A stretch of DNA of 64,000 bases from an uncultured Tolumonas sp. (lineage in GTDB: Bacteria; Pseudomonadota; Gammaproteobacteria; Enterobacterales; Aeromonadaceae), in assembly GCF_963676665.1 (NCBI RefSeq), contig NZ_OY781373.1, positions 310,001-374,000 on the forward strand, in the 5' to 3' direction. The position numbers and the translations under genes are program-made. The notes below the pieces were generated by a model. The model was not told the origin of the DNA and ran no database searches. It was given only the letters and a program-made list of their open reading frames with translations. Of the stretch, positions 8,701 through 19,244 are shown one piece after another (positions within the stretch are counted from its first letter, which is position 1; each line of letters starts with the position of its first letter).

Positions 8701-9277
8701 TCGACGCATCTCTTTGGGTTTTACTTTGCTGGAGTTGGTCGCAGGCATTGCGTTGTTTGCTATCGTCATGTTGTTAATCACCGGTGCTTTTTTGCCGATG
8801 CTTAATAAGCAAAACCAGCCTATCTATCAAATCCGTGCTGCTGAGCTGGCACAGTCGATGTTGCAGGATGCCTTGGCGCGTTCGTATGATGAAAACTCAG
8901 ATCGCACTGGTAAAACTGATGCAGGGAAATATCAGTATTGTGGCAGCATTGATCCGACAAACATCACGACTGAAAGCAGTGTAGGAAATTGTTCTACTAC
9001 GCTGGGGGCTGAAAGTGGTGAAACTTATACCACCTTTGATGATGTTGATGATTTTAACCTTTACTGTAACGCACCAATCACAGGCAGTGCTTTCGCGCAG
9101 CTGCAAGGGCTGGATACCTCGTTGTATGAGAATTACAGCATTAAAGTTTGTGTGGAAAATGCGCCGGAGCTGCTTGGATTAACCACACGCAATGATGTGG
9201 CGAAAAAAATCACCGTAACAATAACCACACCTGCGGGTGAGGCGATCCCGTTTACCAGCTATCGGAGTAACTATTGA
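8690..9277 (+). CDS. mshD: MSHA minor pilin MshD
   Basis: Minor prepilin of 195 aa starting at ATG 8690, inside the end of mshC. An AAGG site at 8677-8680 supports this start over the in-frame TTG at 8669. The leader is MRVSRRISLG and the cleavage context G-FTLLELVAGIALFAIVMLL, which keeps Glu5. The C-terminal globular domain has several cysteines and Asp/Thr-rich loops. The stop TGA at 9275-9277 overlaps the mshO ATG (TGATG), a translational-coupling arrangement. Confidence 0.85.
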   Translation: MRVSRRISLGFTLLELVAGIALFAIVMLLITGAFLPMLNKQNQPIYQIRAAELAQSMLQDALARSYDENSDRTGKTDAGKYQYCGSIDPTNITTESSVGNCSTTLGAESGETYTTFDDVDDFNLYCNAPITGSAFAQLQGLDTSLYENYSIKVCVENAPELLGLTTRNDVAKKITVTITTPAGEAIPFTSYRSNY

Positions 9278-10107
9278 TGCGTTATCGAGGGTTTACGCTG
9301 GTTGAGTTGGTCGTGGTGATCGTGTTGTTGGGCATTGTTGGCACCATTTCATCCCGCTTTATTGGTCAGACGGTGCAACTGTATAGCGATAGTACTATTC
9401 AGCAGCAACGTATCGCCGAAGCCCGGTTTGTATTGGAACGTCTGAGTCGGGAAATCGCCGGTGTTCATCCCTTCAGTTTGCGCGACCCGTTTGCTAGTAA
9501 TGTGACATATCAAGGTAAATGCATTGAATACATTCGAATTTCTGCGGTCAGCTCTTATCTGGGGTCGGCGACGGCCAGTGCGGCATTGAGCGTGATTGAA
9601 AACCCGAATGATATTTTACAAACAGGCACTGTATCGGCGCTCTCTGTTGCTCGACGCGTCTCTGTGCATTCACAAGATGCCACCGATCTTTATTCCTCGG
9701 CTGACAATAATAGCGTCAAGTCGGTCGCTGCTTTTTCAGCATTAAATAACACGGCGACTTTCTCGGCTGCATTCAGTTCTGATTCAACGGGAAAACGCTA
9801 TACCGTGCTGGATAAAAATGGCCCAGTTAGCTGGTGCATGTTTAATAACCAGCTTTATCGTTATGCAAACTACAATACGAATTATGGTACAGCAAAAACA
9901 GTTGATTGGTTTATCGCCCAAGCGACAGCGGGTTCAGCTTACAGCAGTTTAATGGCGGAACATGTTAGCAGCAGTAGTTTGTTTAAAGTGACAGCTCCGA
10001 CGTTGTCACACAATGCAGCGCTTGATCTATCGCTACAACTCACCACCGATAACGATGGTAATAAACTGATCCTGAACCGGCGGATGCAGGTGAATTATGT
10101 CCCCTGA
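9277..10107 (+). CDS. mshO: MSHA minor pilin MshO
   Basis: Minor prepilin of 276 aa. I chose ATG at 9277 (GGAG at 9264-9267, nine bases upstream) rather than the preceding TTG. The leader is MRYRG with G-FTLVELVVVIVLLGIVGTISSRFI. It is larger than MshC/MshD and similar in size to GspJ/PilW-type minor pilins. The C-terminal domain is Ser/Ala/Thr rich. Its end overlaps the start of mshP by 11 bases. Confidence 0.85.
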   Translation: MRYRGFTLVELVVVIVLLGIVGTISSRFIGQTVQLYSDSTIQQQRIAEARFVLERLSREIAGVHPFSLRDPFASNVTYQGKCIEYIRISAVSSYLGSATASAALSVIENPNDILQTGTVSALSVARRVSVHSQDATDLYSSADNNSVKSVAAFSALNNTATFSAAFSSDSTGKRYTVLDKNGPVSWCMFNNQLYRYANYNTNYGTAKTVDWFIAQATAGSAYSSLMAEHVSSSSLFKVTAPTLSHNAALDLSLQLTTDNDGNKLILNRRMQVNYVP

Positions 10108-10564
10108 TCGCAACTCATCGAATATACCTTTTGTTAAGTCGCAGCAGGGGTCAATGCTGGTGATGGCCGTTTTTATTATTGTTATCTTTGGCCTGTTAGC
10201 CTCGGCACTGAGCAGTATTCTGAGCTCTTCACAAGAGACGGTGAGTTATGAGGTTTTAGGTGTCAGAGCTCAGGCTACGGCGAATGCCGGTCTGGAAGCT
10301 GGGTTGTATCGTGTTTTGCGCAACTCTCTGTCATGCAATCAGATTACGGATGGCTCAATTATGCCAACGACGGTATTAACTTTGATGTTAGATACAAATT
10401 CTATCGGATTGTCACAGTGTTCAGTGGTTGTATTATGTGGACAGCGTCCAGCGGTTAGTAGCCGTTCAGCAACCTATTTTATTTTGAACAGCACCGGAAC
10501 ATGTATTGCGGGTAATAACCAATTAACGGCTACCAGAACCATTAAGTCAGAGGTGCAGCGGTGA
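10097..10564 (+). CDS. mshP: MSHA biogenesis protein MshP
   Basis: A 155-aa single-pass protein with a hydrophobic helix near residues 20-45 (GSMLVMAVFIIVIFGLLASALSSIL), preceded by a short polar head. The architecture resembles PilX/GspK-type minor pseudopilins without a canonical G-F cleavage site; QQG-SMLVMAV is a plausible processing point. It occupies the mshP position between mshO and mshQ, overlapping both genes (mshQ through GTGA). Confidence 0.8.
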   Translation: MSPDRNSSNIPFVKSQQGSMLVMAVFIIVIFGLLASALSSILSSSQETVSYEVLGVRAQATANAGLEAGLYRVLRNSLSCNQITDGSIMPTTVLTLMLDTNSIGLSQCSVVVLCGQRPAVSSRSATYFILNSTGTCIAGNNQLTATRTIKSEVQR

Positions 10565-13500
10565 AAAGCTTCTTTCGCTATTTTGTTGCGCTCTTGTTGT
10601 GCTGTCTTTGTCGGCTGGCATGGGCGGATGTTACCTTGATGGGAAGTATGAGCATTGGCGATGACAGTACTGTTGCATTATCACCGACAGTATTATTTTC
10701 ATCCAGTAATTCGGTTTATTCTCCTGTAAATCCTATACATTTTTCACTTTCAGATGCTGGAACATTAACAGGCATTACTCTGAATTCAGCCAGTGCCTTT
10801 ACTTACGGTGTTACTGTCATCATCTGGGATAGTGCTGGAAGTGTTAAGCTCAATGCAACGGCAACAGATGCAACGCCAACCAAGATATCTGCTCTTTCGG
10901 TAGCATTACCTGCTGGCGATTATCGTATGGCTGTAATGGGGGCCTGTGTTCAGGCCTCGAGTAATAACACCAAAGCAAAAGCATCCACGGATCTATGTGT
11001 GAGAGGCAGCCCTAATAAACAGTGGGAAGATATTTCTTTTACCAATATCACGTTGGTCGGAGTGAGCTCTTCGGCGGTGAATTTTATTCAGCGCCAGCAT
11101 ATTGGTGATAATACGAATGACAGTAAATTGTATCCACCAAATGCATCTGGAATCTCAATAAGTTATTCTTTTAGCGTTACTCAAACCAGTGTTATTAGCT
11201 CTGTGCTTTTATATGGTCTGAGTGGTTTTGATGTTTCGAATGATTCAAATATTTTATTGTCGCGGAATGGAGTTGCATTGTGGGGAGAATATTTTACTAA
11301 AGATGGAAACTATAATGGTTATCCAAACATTACATTAACTCCTGGTGACTATACGTTAACAATCAGTACAAATGATTCTTACTGGATTTTTAGCTATTTT
11401 AATGATGCAGATGATATTTCTTGGGATGATATCGTTATTAAATTAACGCCTATTACCTCAAGCAATCTGTGTTCTGCTGTTTTTCTTTACCCAGTTCAAG
11501 GGCGTGCTGACTCCGATTATATTGATTTCAATAGCAGTCAAAACTATATTGGCTCACGCGTTATTGGAAGTGACAATGGTGTTATTGGTTATAAATATGT
11601 AAATCAATTGGTTGATCGTGGATACACATATGATTGGTACGGCAATAAAATATCTGGTAACTGTGATGATGTATATTGCCTCCCATCAGGAAAATCTCCG
11701 TCAGCATTGCCTAATATAACGAATCCATTTCCATTGGCCGTTTCCAGTCAGTCATTTTCTGTGGAATGGAGCGAAAGTAAAATAATTGCAGCGGCGAACG
11801 GCTCTAGTTTCAAAAGTATAGATGTCAATTCGTCGGCATCGCTCGCTATAACTGCGTCTGGTTTACGAATTGGATCTTTAAATGTGAAGTGGAATTCAAC
11901 AGTTACATTTGCAGCGGGAGAGTATTGGATTGAATCTTTGACGCTAGAGGATAGTGTTAAACTTCTATTTTCTGGAAAAGTTATATTGCATGTAAAAAAT
12001 ATGACTGTAGCGTCTCATAGCTTAATTAACAGCCCTAAAATGAATGTTTCAGGTGCGCCTGAAAACCTATTTTTGATTTTACATGGCGCATTGAATTTAG
12101 GATCTCAAGCGACATTAAGTGGATTTATTTATCAAACGGATGATGCTTCTGCTACTGATCAAATCGAATTAATATCACCCTCATATATATATGGGCGAGT
12201 GAGTGCGAAGCGCATCATTATGAATGATGGTAGTGTTATCAATGGCAATGTCAGTGCGTGCCCAGAATATTCGCAAAGCTCGACCAATCATTATGAACTA
12301 CAATATTCGTCTAATAATCTCACCTGCGAACCCGCGTCGATTACTCTCAATGCTTGTGCTGATTCTGCAACACCTTGTACTGTCAATTCGGCTGCAACAG
12401 ATTCTGTTACGTTAACTGCAGCTAATTCAATTTGGTCTGCTAATCCAGTGACATTGTCTGGCGGAACAGCAAAACCGACGTTATCCCACTATATTACCGA
12501 AAATGTAAAACTCGCTATTGGTTCTGGAACATTAGTCTGTTTGAAAGATAATAATCTTGATTCCACCTGTAATATTCCATTTGTTTCGTCCGCTTTTTCT
12601 TTCAACATTCCCACATTCTATGCCGGAAGAAACAGTGGCAATGTCGCATTCAAAGCGGTACAAGCTTCAACCACGAACCCCACAGTTTGCACGCCATTAT
12701 TTGCAGGTAAGACACAAAATATTAATTTCACTAACCAATTTGTTTTGCCGACTACGGCGGGCTCAGATACGCCAAAATTAAATAATGTGACTATTACAAC
12801 CAATACCCCAGTGCCATTAACATTTGATAGTAATGGGGCTGCAAATATCGTGATGACCTATAACGATGCCGGTATTTTAGGTATCAATGCCGCTTATTCC
12901 AAAACGGATGCGTCAGCAGGTACATTAAATATTACAGGATCTGACAATGTTGCGGTGTTACCGGATAATATTAAATTGACCGCTGTGGGGCAGACAGCCT
13001 GCGATAAAGTGGACGACACACTAACGACAGATAATAAAAATAAAGCCTATGCGGCGTGTAATGCTTATAAGAAAGCGGGAGAATCGTTTACGTTGTCAGC
13101 TCAGGCTGGTTATTTAAGCGGTTCAACGTTGATATCTACGAATAATTTCACACCGCAATCCACAGTGGCGAAACCGTCGTTACAACATAATTTACTTGCC
13201 CCATCAACAGGCACATTGTCATCAGGGTGGTCAAATACGGCACTGACATTGGCATCTGGCATTGCCAGTTCGATGGTCATTGAAGGCGATGTTGGTGTTT
13301 ATCAATATCGCGTAACGCCGTTTGTGCCTTATCCCTCTTACCAAGATGAGCCTACACCGCTTACTGTGCCGGAGTCATCGGTTAACTGGAGTGTTCCGGT
13401 CGGGCGCATTATTCCGGCTCAGTTAAAAGCAACACTTGTCGCCAATGGCTCACTGACTACCGATACCTGTGTAGCTGCGAATCAGACCTCTTCCACATTA

Positions 13501-14364
13501 GGCTACACAGGTCAGATGTTGCGATTTGCGATATCTCCGATGCTGAGTGTCACCGCATTGGGCAGTGATGGCGCAACGGTCATGAAAAATTATCAGGGGG
13601 CTTTTGCCAAGATCACTGATATGAAAATGCCTGACAGTGCGAATTTTGTGGCTGTCATGATTCCGAAAAACAATACAAATACGCTAACTAGTACCGCCAG
13701 TTGGTCTGACGGTACGTGGGCTACATCCGATAATGCATATACTCATATCTATACTTTCTCGGCGAATAATCAGTTCACTTTCGGTAAAACCAACACACCA
13801 GTAATACCGTTTGAAACGAGTCTGGTGGTCTCTACATTGACAGATAACGATGCCAAAGCAACATCTTCTTTACCCTTGACCGTTAACCCTATGGCACCAG
13901 ATGCCAGCGCATTTAAAGTTTATAGCGGTCGCTTAACGCTAGAAAGCGTTAATGGGGCAGAAAATAATGGCTTGGCATTACCGTTTTATATGCAGTATTG
14001 GAATGGTTCTGCATATGCCATTAATAGCGCGGATAATTGCACCAGTTTGACTAGCAATGCTTTGCAAATGAATAATCTGACCAGCTGGACTGGTATCCCA
14101 TTGCGAGTCGCCAGTGCCACAAACGGTGTTGCGACTACCACAGCCTCGCTTTCCCCGGCCAAAGTGTCATCAGGCGTAGGATTCATCAGTTTCACAGCGC
14201 CGAATGCTTCCGGTTGGGTGGATATTGCGGCTAGCTCATCATTACCGGATTGGATGAAAGATTTCACTCTTCCGTCAGGGCTCACGCCTGCCCGTGCCAG
14301 CTTTGGTTATTATCACGGGAATGACCGTTTAATTTATCGGCGCGAGGTGTTTGGCGGTCAATAA
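10561..14364 (+). CDS. mshQ: MSHA biogenesis protein MshQ, giant exported adhesin-like protein
   Basis: Exported 1267-aa protein starting with GTG at 10561 and a signal peptide (about 1-22, ending WADV). Residues about 30-290 look like two beta-rich domains with Asp/Asn/Ser-rich loops. About 400-570 is a run of short beta strands (IDVNSSASLAI..LRIGSLNVKWNSTVTF..GEYWIESLTLEDSVKLLFSGK) resembling a parallel beta-helix. The remainder to 1267 resembles the conserved MshQ C-terminal region and ends YHGNDRLIYRREVF. It is probably a pilus-tip or surface component. The first ~2 kb is visibly more AT-rich in codon choice than the end of the gene. The function of MshQ is not established. Confidence 0.82.
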   Translation: MKSFFRYFVALLLCCLCRLAWADVTLMGSMSIGDDSTVALSPTVLFSSSNSVYSPVNPIHFSLSDAGTLTGITLNSASAFTYGVTVIIWDSAGSVKLNATATDATPTKISALSVALPAGDYRMAVMGACVQASSNNTKAKASTDLCVRGSPNKQWEDISFTNITLVGVSSSAVNFIQRQHIGDNTNDSKLYPPNASGISISYSFSVTQTSVISSVLLYGLSGFDVSNDSNILLSRNGVALWGEYFTKDGNYNGYPNITLTPGDYTLTISTNDSYWIFSYFNDADDISWDDIVIKLTPITSSNLCSAVFLYPVQGRADSDYIDFNSSQNYIGSRVIGSDNGVIGYKYVNQLVDRGYTYDWYGNKISGNCDDVYCLPSGKSPSALPNITNPFPLAVSSQSFSVEWSESKIIAAANGSSFKSIDVNSSASLAITASGLRIGSLNVKWNSTVTFAAGEYWIESLTLEDSVKLLFSGKVILHVKNMTVASHSLINSPKMNVSGAPENLFLILHGALNLGSQATLSGFIYQTDDASATDQIELISPSYIYGRVSAKRIIMNDGSVINGNVSACPEYSQSSTNHYELQYSSNNLTCEPASITLNACADSATPCTVNSAATDSVTLTAANSIWSANPVTLSGGTAKPTLSHYITENVKLAIGSGTLVCLKDNNLDSTCNIPFVSSAFSFNIPTFYAGRNSGNVAFKAVQASTTNPTVCTPLFAGKTQNINFTNQFVLPTTAGSDTPKLNNVTITTNTPVPLTFDSNGAANIVMTYNDAGILGINAAYSKTDASAGTLNITGSDNVAVLPDNIKLTAVGQTACDKVDDTLTTDNKNKAYAACNAYKKAGESFTLSAQAGYLSGSTLISTNNFTPQSTVAKPSLQHNLLAPSTGTLSSGWSNTALTLASGIASSMVIEGDVGVYQYRVTPFVPYPSYQDEPTPLTVPESSVNWSVPVGRIIPAQLKATLVANGSLTTDTCVAANQTSSTLGYTGQMLRFAISPMLSVTALGSDGATVMKNYQGAFAKITDMKMPDSANFVAVMIPKNNTNTLTSTASWSDGTWATSDNAYTHIYTFSANNQFTFGKTNTPVIPFETSLVVSTLTDNDAKATSSLPLTVNPMAPDASAFKVYSGRLTLESVNGAENNGLALPFYMQYWNGSAYAINSADNCTSLTSNALQMNNLTSWTGIPLRVASATNGVATTTASLSPAKVSSGVGFISFTAPNASGWVDIAASSSLPDWMKDFTLPSGLTPARASFGYYHGNDRLIYRREVFGGQ

Positions 14365-14384
14365 CGACTTTAATGAGTAAAGCT

Positions 14385-14393
14385 TGTTATGAT
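14385..14393 (+). promoter_or_regulatory. Candidate extended -10 promoter for mreB
   Basis: A TGTTATGAT element (TG at 14385-14386, TATGAT at 14388-14393) fits an extended -10 box about 100 bases before mreB, in the 126-base gap after mshQ. No good -35 is visible, consistent with an extended -10 promoter but not proof of one. Confidence 0.4.
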
Positions 14394-14469
14394 CTGTCGA
14401 TCTGATGAGTCAGGAGCTTGCTGATTGGGGCGGGGATTGGTAAAGTGGGGCGTTTTTCGCATCCCGTAA

Positions 14470-15534
<1,065 letters not shown>

Positions 15535-15540
15535 CTGATC

Positions 15541-15578
15541 TTATCGGGCTACCTCTATGGTAGCCCCGAGCCGATAGC
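15541..15578 (+). other. Stem-loop between mreB and mreC
   Basis: GGGCTACC (15546-15553) pairs with GGTAGCCC (15559-15566) across a 5-base loop. The flanks TATCGG/CCGATA can extend the helix with a small bulge. No T-run follows, so a processing or partial-attenuation element is more likely than a full terminator; it could set the higher level of mreB over mreC/mreD. Confidence 0.5.
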
Positions 15579-15581
15579 ATC

Positions 15582-16679
15582 ATGCGTACTATTTTCGGCA
15601 GGGGGCCATCCCTGCAACTCCGGTTATTTATTACTGTGCTGCTGTCTTTGGCGGGCATCGTTGCTGATGCCCGTTTTCATCTGTTTGACAGTGTCCGTCT
15701 GTATATCAATACCTTTGCCAGTCCGATGTTGCATTTAGCCAGTGTGCCACGTGATGTCGTCGAAGAAGCAAGTTTGCAACTGCGCTCCCGCAGTGAACTT
15801 ATGACCGAGAATCAGCAACTGCAACAGCAGTTATTTCTGCTGCGCAGCGATCTGTTACGTATGGCTGAGTTGAGTCAGGAAAACCGCCGGTTACGCGAGT
15901 TACTCGGTTCACCGGTGACGCAGGATTCCCGCAAATTAGTGGCGCGGATCCTGTCGGTCGATTCTGATCCATTTGTCTATCAGGTGGTGATCGATAAAGG
16001 TATCGAACATCATGTTTATGAAGGCCAACCCGTCGTTAATGATCAAGGGGTAATTGGTCAGGTAGTCAGTGTCGGTAAGACTTCCAGCCGTGTATTGTTG
16101 ATCACCGATGTCAGCCATGCATTACCTGTGCGTGTATTGCGTAATGACTTACGCGCTATTGCTTCCGGTACCGGCAATATCAATGAATTAACGCTGAAAA
16201 ATTTGCCGAAAAATGTCGATATTCAGGATGGCGATATTCTGGTGACTTCCGGTATGGGCGGGCATTTCCCAGAAGGTTATCCGGTGGCTAAAGTGGTGCG
16301 CGTCGCCAATGAAGAACAAAGCCCATTTGCGGAAATCAAAGCAGAACCGCTGGCGACATTAGATCGTTTACGGTATGTCCTGTTGTTGTGGGAAGATGCA
16401 AAGGCCATGGGGCCATTGGCGGTTATGAGTCCATCATCGGTAAATTCTACTGCGTCTGCGGCGGCATCAACTGATACTGAGAAAAATAAAACCGTTGTTC
16501 CCGAACGCCATCCAACAACCGCTCCAGCTACGAAACCAGTGGAAAAAGTTGAGAAAAAAACGGGTACAACAGCGCACAAATCCGCTGTTAATAAAACGAC
16601 TCACCAAAACACCAATAAAATTAAAGCGTCGACCAGCATTGCAGCAACGAATGTGAAACATCAGGAGCGCAGCCAGTGA
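15582..16679 (+). CDS. mreC: Rod shape-determining protein MreC
   Basis: Bitopic inner-membrane protein of the elongasome, 365 aa: short cytoplasmic head, transmembrane helix (about 12-30), periplasmic coiled coil (about 65-105) and two beta-barrel domains (about 110-270) with the conserved GVIGQVVSVGKTSSRVLLITD. The last ~85 residues form an Ala/Ser/Thr/Lys-rich low-complexity tail (many KTT, KPV, KVEKK runs). Unstructured C-tails are known in enterobacterial MreC, although those are proline-rich. It overlaps mreD by four bases. Confidence 0.95.
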   Translation: MRTIFGRGPSLQLRLFITVLLSLAGIVADARFHLFDSVRLYINTFASPMLHLASVPRDVVEEASLQLRSRSELMTENQQLQQQLFLLRSDLLRMAELSQENRRLRELLGSPVTQDSRKLVARILSVDSDPFVYQVVIDKGIEHHVYEGQPVVNDQGVIGQVVSVGKTSSRVLLITDVSHALPVRVLRNDLRAIASGTGNINELTLKNLPKNVDIQDGDILVTSGMGGHFPEGYPVAKVVRVANEEQSPFAEIKAEPLATLDRLRYVLLLWEDAKAMGPLAVMSPSSVNSTASAAASTDTEKNKTVVPERHPTTAPATKPVEKVEKKTGTTAHKSAVNKTTHQNTNKIKASTSIAATNVKHQERSQ

Positions 16680-17167
16680 GTAATTCATTGACCGGGCACG
16701 GGAAAGGTTCCATTTATTTAACCCTGATGGTCGCGATTGTGCTGACTATGGTGCCGTTACCCGCGGCTATTGATATGTTCCGCCCAGATTGGGTGGGGTT
16801 GGTGGTGCTGTATTGGGTCATTGCCCTACCGCATCAGATGAATGTGGTTAGTGCCTGGATTGTCGGTTTGCTCATGGACATCATGCTAGGGTCAACCTTA
16901 GGCATCCATGCACTGGGTATGGCGGTGATCTCTTATGCTGCAACGTCGCAATATCAGAAGATCCGTAATTATTCGGTCTGGCAACAGGCGCTAGTGATGG
17001 GCTCCTTGATCTTTATTGGGCAATTACTGATTTTCTGGGTTGAGCATTTGTTTGCCTCTCCACGCCTGAATACCCGTTTTGTCTGGGCGTCACTGAGTTC
17101 TACTTTACTCTGGCCATCCGTGTATCTCTTCTTGCGGTATATCCGCCGTCGTTTCAACATCAGGTAA
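16676..17167 (+). CDS. mreD: Rod shape-determining protein MreD
   Basis: Small polytopic membrane protein (163 aa, about five membrane segments) that completes the MreBCD complex. The motif [36 protein letters not shown] matches the conserved MreD core. Its start overlaps the mreC stop (ATGAG/GTGAG junction), and maf follows after five bases, so the genes are probably co-transcribed. Confidence 0.95.
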   Translation: MSNSLTGHGKGSIYLTLMVAIVLTMVPLPAAIDMFRPDWVGLVVLYWVIALPHQMNVVSAWIVGLLMDIMLGSTLGIHALGMAVISYAATSQYQKIRNYSVWQQALVMGSLIFIGQLLIFWVEHLFASPRLNTRFVWASLSSTLLWPSVYLFLRYIRRRFNIR

Positions 17168-17172
17168 TCCAT

Positions 17173-17751
17173 ATGTCAGCCAGCATTGCGCTTTATCTGG
17201 CGTCTGCATCTCCCCGCCGTCGAGAACTGTTAGCTCTGCTGGACTATCCGTTTGCGGTGTTGTCAGTCGATGTGGAAGAGCGACGCCAGCCGCAAGAACT
17301 ACCGGAAGTGTATGTGCAGCGATTGGCCCGGGAAAAATCGCAAGCGGGTTGGCTTGCGTGCCAAGGTGAGAAACCGGTGCTGGGAGCCGATACAATCGTG
17401 GTTTTTCAACAAGAAGTGCTGGAAAAACCAAGAGATTTCGCCGATGCTCAACGTATATTGCAGTTACTGTCCGGTAATACGCATACTGTTATGACGGCAG
17501 TAGCCCTTTCTTCGCAACATGGCTGTGAAGTGATACTGGTTAATTCACAAGTGACATTTCGTGAACTGAGTCAGGACGACATCGACCGTTATTGGCAAAG
17601 CGGAGAACCAGCAGATAAAGCCGGTGCTTATGGTATTCAAGGCATTGGTGGTAAATTTGTCCGCCACCTCAGCGGCAGCTATTCTGCCGTGGTGGGGTTG
17701 CCGCTGCTGGAAACGGATCAGTTACTGCATAAATATTGTCGCCATTCATGA
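17173..17751 (+). CDS. maf: Maf-family nucleoside triphosphate pyrophosphatase (YhdE type)
   Basis: House-cleaning NTP pyrophosphatase of 192 aa that acts on dTTP/UTP in the YhdE subfamily. The N-terminal loop [12 protein letters not shown], the catalytic [10 protein letters not shown] (Asp base) and the KPRD segment are intact, as is [17 protein letters not shown] near the C-end. Placement after mreD and before rng matches E. coli (mreD-yhdE-rng), which supports the subfamily assignment. Confidence 0.93.
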   Translation: MSASIALYLASASPRRRELLALLDYPFAVLSVDVEERRQPQELPEVYVQRLAREKSQAGWLACQGEKPVLGADTIVVFQQEVLEKPRDFADAQRILQLLSGNTHTVMTAVALSSQHGCEVILVNSQVTFRELSQDDIDRYWQSGEPADKAGAYGIQGIGGKFVRHLSGSYSAVVGLPLLETDQLLHKYCRHS

Positions 17752-17774
17752 CTTCAGATTACTAAGGCTGAACT

Positions 17775-19244
17775 ATGTCCACCGAATTGCTGGTCAATGT
17801 AACACCGTCAGAAACCCGGGTTGCCCTGGTCGATCACGGTATGTTGCAGGAAGTGCACATCGAGCGTCAGGCTAAACGCGGAATTGTCGGTAATATATAC
17901 AAAGGCAAGGTCAGCCGGGTTTTACCAGGTATGCAGGCTGCCTTTGTCGATATTGGTATGGATAAAGCGGCTTTTTTGCATGCTTCCGATATCGTGCCAC
18001 ATACCGAATGCGTTGATGTTAAAGAAAAAGAACACTTTCAGGCCGGCAATATTGCGGAACTGGTTCGTCAAGGTCAGGACATCATGGTACAGGTGGTGAA
18101 AGACCCGATGGGCACCAAAGGCGCCCGCCTGACCACTGATATCACTTTGCCATCCCGTTATCTGGTGTTTATGCCTGGCAGTGCGCATGTCGGTGTTTCA
18201 CAACGAATCGACAGCGAAGAAGAGCGTGAACGCTTAAAACAGATCGTCACCAAAAATGTGGATGAACTGGGCGGCTTTATCGTGCGTACCGCCGCCGAAG
18301 GCGTGGGCGAAAAAGAGCTGGAACAAGACACCATCTTCTTGAAACGACTCTGGCGTAAAGTGCTGGAGCGTCGGCAGAAATACCCGACTTGTCATGTCCT
18401 GTATGCAGAATGGAGCTTAGCGTTCCGTATTCTGCGTGATTTTGTCGGTGACGAGCTGGATAAGATCCGCGTCGATTCGCGGCAGACCTTTGAACAGCTT
18501 TGTCAGTTTACCGATGAATTCGTGCCAGAGATGAGCGCCAAACTGGATTACTACTCCGGTGAGTCGCCGATTTTTGATTTATACGATGTCGAAAATGAGA
18601 TTCAGCGGGCGCTGGAGCGTAAGGTTGAGCTGAAGTCCGGTGGTTATCTGATCATCGATCAGACGGAAGCCATGACCACCATCGACATCAATACCGGTGC
18701 TTTTGTCGGCCATCGCAATCTGGAAGAGACCATCTTTAACACCAACGTCGAGGCGACAGCGGCGATTGCCCGTCAACTGCGGTTACGCAACCTTGGCGGC
18801 ATTATCATTATCGATTTCATCGATATGCAAAGCGAAGATCATCGTCGGCGCGTGTTACAGAGTTTGGAGCAAGCACTGGCGAAAGATCGCGCGAAAACCG
18901 GCGTCAATGGTTTCTCACAGCTGGGTTTGGTAGAGATGACCCGTAAGCGTACCCGGGAAAGTCTGGAGCATGTGCTCTGTTCACAATGCCCGGAATGTAA
19001 TGGGCGTGGCCGCGTTAAAACGGTGGAATCGGTTTGTTACGAAATTCTGCGTGAGATCTTGCGTGTCAATCGTGCCTATGATGCGGATCAGTTTGTGGTG
19101 TATGCCTCTCCGGCTGTTGCAGAAGCGTTACGTGGCGATGAGTCACACAGTCTGGCCGAGTTAGAAGTCTTTATTAGCAAACAAGTTAAGGTACAAGCGG
19201 AGCCATTATACAGTCAGGAACAATTTGACGTGGTGATGATGTAA
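17775..19244 (+). CDS. rng: Ribonuclease G
   Basis: Endoribonuclease of the RNase E/G family, 489 aa as in E. coli; it matures the 5' end of 16S rRNA and degrades some mRNAs. An N-terminal S1 domain (about 38-130, with RGIVGNIYKGKVSRVLPGMQAAFVDIG) precedes the catalytic DNase I-like domain with TTIDINTGAFVG (catalytic Asp) and IIIDFIDM. A zinc link CSQCPECNGRG lies near residue 405. The start ATG follows maf by 23 bases; yhdP starts at the next base after its stop. Confidence 0.97.
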   Translation: MSTELLVNVTPSETRVALVDHGMLQEVHIERQAKRGIVGNIYKGKVSRVLPGMQAAFVDIGMDKAAFLHASDIVPHTECVDVKEKEHFQAGNIAELVRQGQDIMVQVVKDPMGTKGARLTTDITLPSRYLVFMPGSAHVGVSQRIDSEEERERLKQIVTKNVDELGGFIVRTAAEGVGEKELEQDTIFLKRLWRKVLERRQKYPTCHVLYAEWSLAFRILRDFVGDELDKIRVDSRQTFEQLCQFTDEFVPEMSAKLDYYSGESPIFDLYDVENEIQRALERKVELKSGGYLIIDQTEAMTTIDINTGAFVGHRNLEETIFNTNVEATAAIARQLRLRNLGGIIIIDFIDMQSEDHRRRVLQSLEQALAKDRAKTGVNGFSQLGLVEMTRKRTRESLEHVLCSQCPECNGRGRVKTVESVCYEILREILRVNRAYDADQFVVYASPAVAEALRGDESHSLAELEVFISKQVKVQAEPLYSQEQFDVVMM

